Assembly: GCA_045531755.1 (NCBI GenBank)
Contig: JAZSEP010000052.1
Span: 1 to 15,075, forward strand
DNA: 15,075 nt
DNA from: UBA11540 sp045531755
GTDB taxonomy: Bacteria; Bacillota; Clostridia; Oscillospirales; Ruminococcaceae
Direction of reading: 5' to 3'
Made by a program: the position numbers and the translations under genes. Positions within the stretch are counted from its first letter, which is position 1, and every line of letters starts with the position of its first letter. Under the pieces are notes generated by a model. The model saw only the letters and a program-made list of their open reading frames with translations, made no database searches and was not told where the DNA came from. Shown piece by piece: positions 1-5,984 of the stretch.

Positions 1-83
1 GAAAAGATTCCAATGCTTCCCCAGTTGAGAGCACCGACGATTACCAAAGCAAGAGCTATTTTATCGAGCATATTCTTTTGCAT
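1..83 (-). CDS. DUF378-family small membrane protein (5' part only)
   Basis: The first codons of a minus-strand gene that leaves the window at its left edge. The reading from the ATG at 83-81 begins MQKNMLDKIALAL and continues into VIVGALNWGSIGIF. The 'LDxIAL...GxLNWGxxGxF' pattern is the hallmark of the DUF378 family, short proteins with two membrane helices and no established function. Two ATGs are possible, at 83 and at 71. The AAGGGG motif at about 84-89 abuts the first and lies about 12 bases before the second, so the start at 71 may be the true one. The gene sits just downstream of the whiA terminator and has its own candidate promoter at 106-133. Only about 27 residues are visible; the family call rests on that motif. 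Confidence 0.7.
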   Translation of the reverse strand, partial: MQKNMLDKIALALVIVGALNWGSIGIF

Positions 84-105
84 CCCCTTTTAACTTTTTC
101 TGCAT

Positions 106-133
106 TTTATATGCACAAATATTATTAACACAA
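106..133 (-). promoter_or_regulatory. Candidate sigma-A-type promoter for the DUF378 gene
   Basis: Read on the minus strand there is TTGTGT at 133-128, a 16-base spacer, and TATAAA at 111-106, about 23-35 bases before the candidate ATGs. The -10 is good; the -35 matches only three of six consensus positions. Position after the whiA terminator supports an independent promoter. This is motif reading only. Confidence 0.35.
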
Positions 134-148
134 ACCTATTAATTATTC

Positions 149-180
149 AAAAAAACGAGCCCGATTTTCATCGGGCTTGT
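149..180 (-). terminator. Rho-independent terminator of the mscL-whiA operon
   Basis: Directly after the whiA stop the minus strand folds into an 11-bp stem (155-165 with 170-180, one G-T wobble) with a 4-base loop. A run of seven T follows (A run at 149-155 on the plus strand). The GC core is AGCCCGAT/ATCGGGCT. Placement and structure are those of a strong intrinsic terminator. Confidence 0.9.
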
Positions 181-1086
181 TTATCTGTATTTTTGAGCTA
201 TTTCTTTTATTTTTTCAAAACGATGATTAACTCCGGACCTTGAAATCGGTTCAGCAAGCCGTTTCCCAAGATCACTTAAAGACATATCGGGATTTTCAAG
301 TCTCAAAAGAGCAAGCTCTCTGAGATTTTCCGGAAGTGATTCCCTTCCACCCTTTTCAAATATAAGCTTAATGTCTGCAATTTGCTCGGCTGAAGCTGCA
401 ACGGTTTTTCCAATGTTTGCGGTTTCACAGTTTGTGCGTCTGTTTGTATTATTGCGAAGTTCCTTATAGATTTTAACATCCATAAGTTCGAGTGCGGAAA
501 GCTTTGCACCCATAAAAATCAACAAATCTTCAATTGCCTCACTCTGTTTTAAATAAACTATATGCTGTTTTTTTCGCATAGTAACTGCTGCGTTTATAGA
601 AAAGAGATTTAGAAGCTGACAAAAAACATCGGCTGTTGCTTTATCCTTGAGTGTGAATTCCAACTGATAACTCTTTCGAGGATCAATAATACTACCACAC
701 ACAAGATATGCACCACAGATGAAAAAAGAGATTTCATCACGCGAAAGGCTTTGAATATCTCGAAGTATTCCGCCGTCTTCGATAAAAAATTCCGCGTTAA
801 TATCAAGGATATCCGAAGATTCGGTTAACTGGGCACGGCAAAAATTGACGTCGTCTTTTCTCTGAACAACGCTAAGCTCCGGAAGGATACCAAAAACATC
901 TGATATCAGCTCGGAAAACACTGCAATTACGCCCTCGTTTTCGGTTGAAAATCCTATCAGCGAGTTGGAACGTTCATCGCAAGCAAAGAGCATACCAAAA
1001 AGCTGGGCACGCTTGAGTTCGGCTTTTTTAGCTATGCGAGAAAGCAGTTCTTTTTTTAATTTTTGTCCAAAAGTAATAGAATCCAT
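181..1086 (-). CDS. whiA: DNA-binding protein WhiA
   Basis: WhiA, 301 residues, the usual length for Firmicutes. The family joins a degenerate LAGLIDADG-homing-endonuclease-like fold with a C-terminal helix-turn-helix. It is a DNA-binding regulator: of sporulation-stage division in Streptomyces, and linked to division and chromosome segregation in Bacillus subtilis. Visible signatures are a LAGLIDADG-like segment FFICGAYLVCGSI at about residues 121-133 followed by DPRKSYQLEF, the conserved NRRTNCETANIGKT stretch at about 215-228, and a C-terminal HTH with LSDLGKRL...ISRSGVNHRFEKI at about 270-293. The start at 1086 lies 12 bases after the rapZ stop, preceded by AAGGT. It is the last gene of its operon and is followed at once by a strong terminator. 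The yvcK gene normally found between rapZ and whiA in Firmicutes is not here. Confidence 0.96.
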   Translation of the reverse strand: MDSITFGQKLKKELLSRIAKKAELKRAQLFGMLFACDERSNSLIGFSTENEGVIAVFSELISDVFGILPELSVVQRKDDVNFCRAQLTESSDILDINAEFFIEDGGILRDIQSLSRDEISFFICGAYLVCGSIIDPRKSYQLEFTLKDKATADVFCQLLNLFSINAAVTMRKKQHIVYLKQSEAIEDLLIFMGAKLSALELMDVKIYKELRNNTNRRTNCETANIGKTVAASAEQIADIKLIFEKGGRESLPENLRELALLRLENPDMSLSDLGKRLAEPISRSGVNHRFEKIKEIAQKYR

Positions 1087-1098
1087 ACCTTCGTCCTA

Positions 1099-1953
1099 TT
1101 ATCTGTTTATATCTCTGTGATAAACACTTGTGTTTTTTCCTTCCGCAGAAAGTCGAGCGTTTAAAAGCTCTGCAAAGGTGATTGACCTGTGTTTTCCACC
1201 AGTACAGCCAAAAGCAATTACAAGTTGGCTTTTGCCTTCCCTTTTGTAGTTAGGAAGTAAAAAGGTTATCATATCCCAAAACTTTTCCAAAAGGTCCACG
1301 CTTTCAGAAGAGTTCATAACGTAATCCCTTACGTCTTTGTCTTTTCCTGTTTTATGTTTCAACTCGGGGACGTAGAAAGGATTTGGAAGACAGCGCACGT
1401 CCATAACAATGTCAGCGTCCTTCGGTATACCATACTTGAATCCGAAAGAAAGGCAGGTAATGAGCATGTCGTCCATTTCACCGGAAAACATTTCCTTTAC
1501 TCTTTCACGGAGCTGTGCAGGAGACATCAAAGACGTGTCAATGATAAAATCAGCCTCAGCCTTCATAGAAGCCAAAAGCTCAATTTCTTTATGTATAGCC
1601 GCTTGGGCTGAGCCGTTTGCCTCATCCAAAAGCGGATGACGCCTGCGTGTTTCCTTATATCTGTTAGCGAGAACGTCTGCATCACAATCGAGAAAAAGCA
1701 CTTTGCACTGATGGTTTGCACTTTTCAGTCTATTGATGGAGTCCACCATCTCGTTGAAATCGCTCTTTGAACGCGAATCAATGACTAATGCGACCTTCTC
1801 GATATCGGTCATATTTGATGTGCAAATTTCCGAAAACTGCAAAAACAGAGATGGGGGCATATTGTCAACGCAATATACTCCCATATCCTCAAGAGAATTG
1901 ATGGCTTGTGATTTTCCGGCACCCGAAAGGCCTGTAACGATTATATACTCCAT
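1099..1953 (-). CDS. rapZ: RapZ (YvcJ) nucleotide-binding protein / RNase adapter
   Basis: RapZ-family P-loop protein, 284 residues from the chosen start. The start is the ATG at 1953 (MEYIIVTGLSGAGKSQ). A GGAGG at 1958-1962 lies four bases upstream, and the Walker A then sits at residues 8-15 as in the family. A longer reading from 1998 would overlap murB by 35 bases and add a non-homologous leader. Other marks are VYCVDNMPP at about 26-34 and the C-terminal GCTGGKHRS at about 249-257. In Escherichia coli RapZ presents the GlmY/GlmZ small RNAs to RNase E and so tunes GlmS; in Bacillus YvcJ binds and hydrolyses nucleotides and affects competence. The lysine-rich tail tied to RNA binding in E. 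coli is not evident here, so that RNA role is uncertain. The gene ends with adjacent TAA-TAG stops. Confidence 0.95.
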   Translation of the reverse strand: MEYIIVTGLSGAGKSQAINSLEDMGVYCVDNMPPSLFLQFSEICTSNMTDIEKVALVIDSRSKSDFNEMVDSINRLKSANHQCKVLFLDCDADVLANRYKETRRRHPLLDEANGSAQAAIHKEIELLASMKAEADFIIDTSLMSPAQLRERVKEMFSGEMDDMLITCLSFGFKYGIPKDADIVMDVRCLPNPFYVPELKHKTGKDKDVRDYVMNSSESVDLLEKFWDMITFLLPNYKREGKSQLVIAFGCTGGKHRSITFAELLNARLSAEGKNTSVYHRDINR

Positions 1954-1957
1954 TTTT

Positions 1958-1962
1958 CCTCC
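1958..1962 (-). promoter_or_regulatory. Ribosome binding site that fixes the rapZ start
   Basis: GGAGG on the minus strand lies between the murB stop (1964) and the ATG at 1953. It selects the short RapZ form over the upstream in-frame start at 1998. Confidence 0.8.
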
Positions 1963-1963
1963 G

Positions 1964-2866
1964 CTATACAAACTTGATTTCGCACTCAAGTTCAACACCG
2001 CTATCGTTTTTGACAGTTTGTTTTATATACTCAATAAGCTTCATAACATCATTAGCGGTAGCGTTGCCTTTGTTGACAACAAATCCTGCGTGTTTTTCAC
2101 TTACACAAGCTCCGCCTACTGAATATCCTTTCAGCCCACTTTGTTCTATCAAAGCTCCGGCAAAATATCCCGTCGGACGTTTGAAGGTACTTCCTGCACT
2201 TGGAAAGTTGAGAGGCTGTTTTGACGCTCTTCTGTGCATAAGGTCATTCATTTTCAAACGAATGTCTTCCCTTTTTCCCTTTTCAAGTCTTATTTCAACT
2301 TCCGTTATACAGCACTTAATATCAGAAAAAATACTTTTTCGATATCCAAGCTTCATATCACTTTTAGAAATAGTGTGCACGTTTCCGTCAGCATCAAGAT
2401 ATCTCGCAGAAACTACGATATTACTCATTTCGCCATCGTATGCACCTGCATTCATATACAGAGCTCCGCCGATGGTACCAGGGATGCCTGCACCAAATTC
2501 AAATCCGGTCAGGGATTTTTCGCAGGTAAATTCACCGATAGCCGCCATAGAAGCGCCCGCCTGACAAACAATCGCAGTTTCATCAACCAACCGTATCTCC
2601 GAAAATCTGGAATCAAGGATAATAACTGCACCTCTTATTCCATCGTCGGACACCAATATGTTAGAGCCTTTGCCGAAAATTTTCAGCGGTATATTGTGTG
2701 TATTGCAGAACTTTATTATTTGAGAAATGGTTTGTTCTTCGTTTGGGTATAAGACAATATCAGCCTTTCCACCAATTCTGAAGGTGGTGTGCTTTGACAT
2801 AGGCTCGTCAATACGGCATTCGCATTTTTTTGAAAATGTATCAAAAAGCTCGTTGATATCGTACAT
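1964..2866 (-). CDS. murB: UDP-N-acetylenolpyruvoylglucosamine reductase MurB
   Basis: MurB, 300 residues, the FAD- and NADPH-dependent enzyme that reduces UDP-GlcNAc-enolpyruvate to UDP-MurNAc, the second committed step of cytoplasmic peptidoglycan precursor synthesis. The FAD domain contains HTTFRIGGKAD (26-36), GKGSN (65-69) and GAGIPGTIGGALYMNAGAY (125-143). The substrate domain contains GYRKSIF (174-180), NFPSAGSTFKRP with the candidate catalytic Ser226 (220-231), and the C-terminal Glu in ECEIKFV (E296). Length and the short GYRKS-to-C-terminus region fit the type II MurB of Gram-positive bacteria. The start at 2866 follows the glucokinase stop by 14 bases, and the stop lies 10 bases before rapZ, so translation is probably coupled. 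The combination of murB with rapZ and whiA is a known Firmicutes cluster. Confidence 0.97.
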   Translation of the reverse strand: MYDINELFDTFSKKCECRIDEPMSKHTTFRIGGKADIVLYPNEEQTISQIIKFCNTHNIPLKIFGKGSNILVSDDGIRGAVIILDSRFSEIRLVDETAIVCQAGASMAAIGEFTCEKSLTGFEFGAGIPGTIGGALYMNAGAYDGEMSNIVVSARYLDADGNVHTISKSDMKLGYRKSIFSDIKCCITEVEIRLEKGKREDIRLKMNDLMHRRASKQPLNFPSAGSTFKRPTGYFAGALIEQSGLKGYSVGGACVSEKHAGFVVNKGNATANDVMKLIEYIKQTVKNDSGVELECEIKFV

Positions 2867-2880
2867 ATACCCTCCGAAAA

Positions 2881-3843
2881 TTAGTTGTCGTTTTTCATTT
2901 TGCCGAGGAACGCTGCTCCAATAATGCCCGCATCGTTTCCAAGCTCTGCAACAACAACTTTAGTGTTTTGCACCTTGTCAGCTCCGTAGCTTTCTCTACG
3001 GATAATCTTTCTTAACGGCGCAAGGATTGTCTCTCCTTCTTTACTTACACCGCCGCCTATACAAAGAACTTCTGGCTGGAAGATATTTACAAAGCTTGTC
3101 AAACCGTAGCCGAGATAGTTTATATACTCCTCGACAACCTTTTTACCTGCCTCATCGTCTGCACGCATAGCGTCAAATGCAGTTCGACCATTCACGTTAT
3201 CAAGAGAGCCTGCAATCGTCCACATAGCACTGTCTGGGTTTTCCTGCATAGCTTCTTTAGTGAGATTTATAAGACCGGTTGCGGATGCGTATGTTTCAAG
3301 GCAGCCCTTTCTTCCGCAAGTGCATTGTCTGCCGTTATAGACAATGCCCATATGTCCAAGCTCTCCGCCGGCGTGGTTAAAGCCGTTTCTTATCTTTCCG
3401 TTGATAATAACTCCCCCGCCAACACCTGTTCCAAGTGTTATAGCTATTGCGTCCTTTGTTCCGCGTGCAGCACCTGCAACAAACTCACCGTATGCAGCCG
3501 CATCAGCATCATTTGCTATATATGCCTTCTTTCCAAGCTTTTGCTCAAGCATCTCGGCTACGGGTGTGTGGTCAAAAGCAAGATTGCAGGAGTATTCTAC
3601 GTATCCGGTGTCAAAGTTGGCGATTCCTGGAGTTCCGACTCCGACCCACTGAATATCATCAAGGGTAATACCTGCATCTGCTACTGCTGCTTTTGCAGAC
3701 TCCACCATACCGTCTATAATTTCATCCGCAGTCGCTTGACGCTTTGTTTTTACTTTGCCGATACCGACAATTTTGTATTCTTCATTTACAACGCCGGAAA
3801 CTGTATTGGTTCCGCCAAGGTCTATACCAATATAATACTTCAT
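2881..3843 (-). CDS. glk: ROK-family glucokinase
   Basis: ROK-family sugar kinase, 320 residues, most likely glucokinase (glucose + ATP to glucose-6-phosphate). Visible are the N-terminal phosphate loop GIDLGGTNT (6-14), the catalytic Asp in NDAD (D112), the second phosphate loop LGTGVGGGVI (137-146), the sugar-contacting GGELGH (159-164), and the zinc site formed by H164 with CTCGRKGC (C174, C176, C181). All key residues are present and there is no N-terminal helix-turn-helix, so it is an enzyme rather than a ROK repressor. Preference for glucose over another hexose or an N-acetyl sugar is inferred from similarity to the Gram-positive GlcK type, not proven. It lies between hprK (39-base gap upstream) and murB, which links it to carbon sensing. 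The upstream GAGG is five bases from the ATG. Confidence 0.92.
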   Translation of the reverse strand: MKYYIGIDLGGTNTVSGVVNEEYKIVGIGKVKTKRQATADEIIDGMVESAKAAVADAGITLDDIQWVGVGTPGIANFDTGYVEYSCNLAFDHTPVAEMLEQKLGKKAYIANDADAAAYGEFVAGAARGTKDAIAITLGTGVGGGVIINGKIRNGFNHAGGELGHMGIVYNGRQCTCGRKGCLETYASATGLINLTKEAMQENPDSAMWTIAGSLDNVNGRTAFDAMRADDEAGKKVVEEYINYLGYGLTSFVNIFQPEVLCIGGGVSKEGETILAPLRKIIRRESYGADKVQNTKVVVAELGNDAGIIGAAFLGKMKNDN

Positions 3844-3882
3844 ATTGCCTCACACATTTCTTTTATATTTTTCGATAGGAGA

Positions 3883-4839
3883 TTATATTCCCCAATCTTC
3901 ATTTTGTGAATCACCGTCAGCAGGCATACCAAGACGTTTCAACAGTTCTTTGGCAGCGTTATAGCCCATTCTCTTCTGACGGTTATTCATAGCTGCAACT
4001 TCGATTATAACCGCAAGGTTTCTTCCGGGCTTGACAGGGATAGTCATACTCGGTACTTTGTTACCCAATATTTCAGTATATTCGCTGTCAAGACCCATAC
4101 GGTCATACACCTTGGATTGATCCCAAGGCTCAAGCTGAATAACCATATTTATCTTTTCGGTATTCTTTACAGAACCAATACCAAAAAGTCTGCGGGCATT
4201 TACAATTCCGATTCCGCGAAGTTCAATGAAGTGTCGAATGTTTTCGGGAGAAGAACCAACGAGAGTTCTGTTTGAAACTTTTCTGATTTCAACAGCATCG
4301 TCGGCAATCAAGCGGTGACCGCGCTTGACGAGTTCAATTGCAGTTTCACTCTTACCGACTCCGCTTTCGCCAAGCAACAGAATACCCTCGCCGTATACCT
4401 CAACCAAAACACCATGCCGTGTAACTCGAGGCGCAAGCTCAACGCTCAAAAACGAACCGAATTCTGTATTAAAAGCGTAGGTTGGTTCTGCCGTACGCAA
4501 AAGCGGTACAGCATACTTATCAGCATACTTCAGCATTGCGGGATGAGGCACAAGTCCTCGTGTTATAACCACCGCGCAAGGCTTATGTGAAAAGAACTTT
4601 TCAAGTCTCGGCTCTTTCAAAGACTCCTCAAGATTATCGAGAAATCCCATTTCAGTATTTCCGAAAATCTGAAATCTTGCAGGGTCAAAAAAACCGTAAT
4701 AATCGGCAAGATGTAAACCGGGACGATTTACGTCCATGTTTGTGATTAAAATATCGTGGTGTTCCTTGGGACCGGCAAGAACCTCTAAAGAGAATTCTTT
4801 AATTATCTTTTCAAGGGACACAGTAAAGGATGATGTCAT
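3883..4839 (-). CDS. hprK: HPr kinase/phosphorylase
   Basis: HPrK/P, 318 residues, the bifunctional sensor that phosphorylates HPr (and Crh where present) on Ser46 with ATP or pyrophosphate and removes the phosphate by phosphorolysis. It is the entry point of CcpA-type catabolite repression in Firmicutes. The N-terminal domain (about 1-130) precedes a C-terminal kinase domain. That domain has HGVLVEVYG with catalytic His142, Walker A GESGVGKS (157-164), the LIADDAVEI acidic motif (D180/D181), and the family signature LRGIGIVNARRLFG (207-220). Every hallmark is intact and the length is normal. It starts 21 bases after the mscL stop. The ROK glucokinase directly follows, so a regulator that responds to glycolytic flux and a glucose kinase share one transcript. 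The HPr gene itself is not in the window. Confidence 0.97.
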   Translation of the reverse strand: MTSSFTVSLEKIIKEFSLEVLAGPKEHHDILITNMDVNRPGLHLADYYGFFDPARFQIFGNTEMGFLDNLEESLKEPRLEKFFSHKPCAVVITRGLVPHPAMLKYADKYAVPLLRTAEPTYAFNTEFGSFLSVELAPRVTRHGVLVEVYGEGILLLGESGVGKSETAIELVKRGHRLIADDAVEIRKVSNRTLVGSSPENIRHFIELRGIGIVNARRLFGIGSVKNTEKINMVIQLEPWDQSKVYDRMGLDSEYTEILGNKVPSMTIPVKPGRNLAVIIEVAAMNNRQKRMGYNAAKELLKRLGMPADGDSQNEDWGI

Positions 4840-4860
4840 ATTACGACCTCCAAAGGAGCA

Positions 4861-5322
4861 TTACTTCTGTGCTTTTGCACTTTCTTTGAGAAGTGTTCTG
4901 ATTTCAGAAAGAACGTCAAGCTCTGTTTCGGGCTTGGGTGCTTCTGCGGCAAGTCTCGCTTTTTCTTCTGCTTCCTTCTTAAGCTTGTCATCACGACGCT
5001 TGAAAAGTATTTTCAGGGTTATAAATATAGAAAAAGCAATGATAAGAAAATCTACAATGTTTTGAATAAACATACCGTAATTGAGGGTGACAGCGGCAGT
5101 AACAACGTTTTCAACTCCATCTACAACCTCGATAACAGCGGGGCTGAGCACAAGCTTCAGATCTGCAAAATTGACGCCTGATGTCATAACGCTGATACAT
5201 GGCATAATAATGTCGTTAACAAGAGAAGTAACGATTTTACCGAATGCACCGCCGACTACAACGCCGACAGCCATATCCACAATGTTTCCTTTGAGTGCAA
5301 AAGCTTTAAATTCTTTAAACAT
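4861..5322 (-). CDS. mscL: Large-conductance mechanosensitive channel MscL
   Basis: MscL, 153 residues from the chosen start, a homopentameric channel in the cytoplasmic membrane that opens at near-lytic tension and releases solutes on hypo-osmotic shock. The protein starts MFKEFKAFALKGNIVDMAVG. The first membrane helix is at about 15-45 and includes the gate region VVVGGAFGKIVTSLVNDIIMP. A periplasmic loop covers about 46-80, and the second helix is at about 81-107. A charged linker follows, then the cytoplasmic helix LDVLSEIRTLL (136-146). GGAGG at 5330-5334, seven bases upstream, selects the ATG at 5322 over one at 5346. It is the promoter-proximal gene of the minus-strand operon, an unusual companion for hprK, and may also have its own expression pattern. 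Confidence 0.95.
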   Translation of the reverse strand: MFKEFKAFALKGNIVDMAVGVVVGGAFGKIVTSLVNDIIMPCISVMTSGVNFADLKLVLSPAVIEVVDGVENVVTAAVTLNYGMFIQNIVDFLIIAFSIFITLKILFKRRDDKLKKEAEEKARLAAEAPKPETELDVLSEIRTLLKESAKAQK

Positions 5323-5357
5323 ACTATTTCCTCCAAATATCTTCAATATTTACTAAT

Positions 5358-5386
5358 ATTTTAATACATTGGAGAGTTTAAATCAA
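5358..5386 (-). promoter_or_regulatory. Candidate sigma-A promoter of the mscL-hprK-glk-murB-rapZ-whiA operon
   Basis: On the minus strand TTGATT (5386-5381) is followed after exactly 17 bases by TAAAAT (5363-5358), with the predicted transcription start about 30 bases before the mscL ATG. Both boxes are close to consensus and no other good promoter was seen between the six genes, though internal ones are possible. Confidence 0.55.
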
Positions 5387-5443
5387 TAGTTTTTATCATA
5401 ATTATGCGCTTTTTTCAGATAATAAAAACGAAGGAGGAAGTTT

Positions 5444-5635
5444 ATGAACAGTAAAGATTTTCTAAGCAATAAAGAAAAACGTTTGGTTTCCGGTAATTCA
5501 ACCAAGCTCGACCCCAAAAACAATGTTATAAGCTACTATCACGGCTATGCAATGACAGCATTCAACGACTCAAATGAAACTCCTGAGGATAAGGTAATCT
5601 ATGCAAAGCATTTTGTGGACGAAAATCACAAATAA
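5444..5635 (+). CDS. Small protein of unknown function next to a spore protein gene
   Basis: A 63-residue hydrophilic protein that I do not recognise. It has a textbook ribosome binding site (AAGGAGG at 5431-5437, six bases before the ATG), which strongly supports translation. The sequence opens MNSKDFLSNKEKRLVSG, has a central aromatic patch SYYHGYAMTAF at about 36-46, and ends acidic to basic with KHFVDENHK. There is no signal peptide, no membrane segment and no cysteine. It lies 103 bases upstream of an SASP gene on the same strand with no clear terminator between them. A role in the forespore or spore, or co-transcription with the SASP, is a reasonable inference but not shown. It does not carry the SASP GPR-cleavage or GxxGG motifs, so it is not itself an alpha/beta SASP. 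Confidence 0.8.
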   Translation: MNSKDFLSNKEKRLVSGNSTKLDPKNNVISYYHGYAMTAFNDSNETPEDKVIYAKHFVDENHK

Positions 5636-5661
5636 TTACAAAAAGCATCAGTATTTACCAA

Positions 5662-5690
5662 TCATAAATATTTAAAATACGTTGATACTA
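5662..5690 (+). promoter_or_regulatory. Possible forespore (sigma-G-like) promoter of the SASP gene
   Basis: TCATA at 5662-5666, a 17-base spacer, and GATACTA at 5684-5690 resemble the forespore pattern (GHATR, then CATnnTA), about 48 bases before the SASP ATG. Each box has one mismatch in a key base. SASP genes are normally transcribed by sigma-G, which motivates the search; the site itself is weakly supported. Confidence 0.3.
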
Positions 5691-5738
5691 TTACTGCAAA
5701 CGCAAATCATATCTACAATACGATAAGGAGAAAAAGCA

Positions 5739-5936
5739 ATGGCATCTAACAGCAATAAGCTCGTTGTTCCTCAGGCTAAAGAAGCAATGGAACGCTTTAA
5801 GATGGAAGCAGCCAACGAAGTAGGCGTAACTCTCAAGCAGGGCTACAACGGTGATCTTACCTCCAGACAGGCCGGCAGCATCGGCGGTCAGATGGTTAAA
5901 AAGATGATCGAATCCTACGAAAATTCTATGAAATAA
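5739..5936 (+). CDS. Alpha/beta-type small acid-soluble spore protein
   Basis: SASP of the alpha/beta type, 65 residues, the expected length. These proteins saturate the DNA of the dormant spore, shift it to an A-like form and protect it from UV and chemical damage. At germination they are cut by the GPR protease and recycled as amino acids. Visible are LVVPQAKEAMERFKMEAANEVGV (in outline), with the GPR site around E23-A24, and the two DNA-binding blocks GYNGDLTSRQAGSIGG (35-50) and QMVKKMIESY (51-60). The residue after the scissile Glu is Ala rather than the more usual Ile, Val or Phe. AAGGAG at 5725-5730 lies eight bases from the ATG. A terminator follows. Expression in the forespore under sigma-G is expected from the family. 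Confidence 0.96.
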   Translation: MASNSNKLVVPQAKEAMERFKMEAANEVGVTLKQGYNGDLTSRQAGSIGGQMVKKMIESYENSMK

Positions 5937-5953
5937 GTATTTCACTAAATTTT

Positions 5954-5984
5954 GTCCGCCGGGTATTCTCGGCGGACTTTTCCT
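5954..5984 (+). terminator. Rho-independent terminator after the SASP gene, possibly bidirectional
   Basis: GTCCGCCG (5954-5961) pairs perfectly with CGGCGGAC (5970-5977), followed by TTTT. On the opposite strand the same hairpin is followed by a shorter T-poor tract (AAAATTT), so it may also end the convergent gene, but less efficiently. The GC-rich stem stands out from its AT-rich surroundings. Confidence 0.85.

Noticed and set aside
1954..1998. Longer N-terminus of RapZ from an ATG at 1998
   Set aside because: It overlaps the murB gene, adds 15 residues not found in the family, and the GGAGG at 1958-1962 serves the ATG at 1953.
1974..2564. A 196-codon open frame on the plus strand
   Set aside because: It lies antisense within murB, which has every family motif. 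It has no good ribosome binding site and a composition typical of a reverse-strand shadow.
3325..3909. A 194-codon open frame on the plus strand
   Set aside because: Antisense to the ROK glucokinase and the end of hprK; cysteine- and serine-rich translation with no family resemblance.
5323..5346. Longer N-terminus of MscL from an ATG at 5346
   Set aside because: The GGAGG site at 5330-5334 lies within it, and MscL proteins begin at the MFKEF-type sequence encoded from 5322.
5397..5403. CATAATT as a sigma-G -10 box upstream of the 63-residue gene
   Set aside because: No matching -35 element at the right spacing was found, so no forespore promoter could be supported for this gene.
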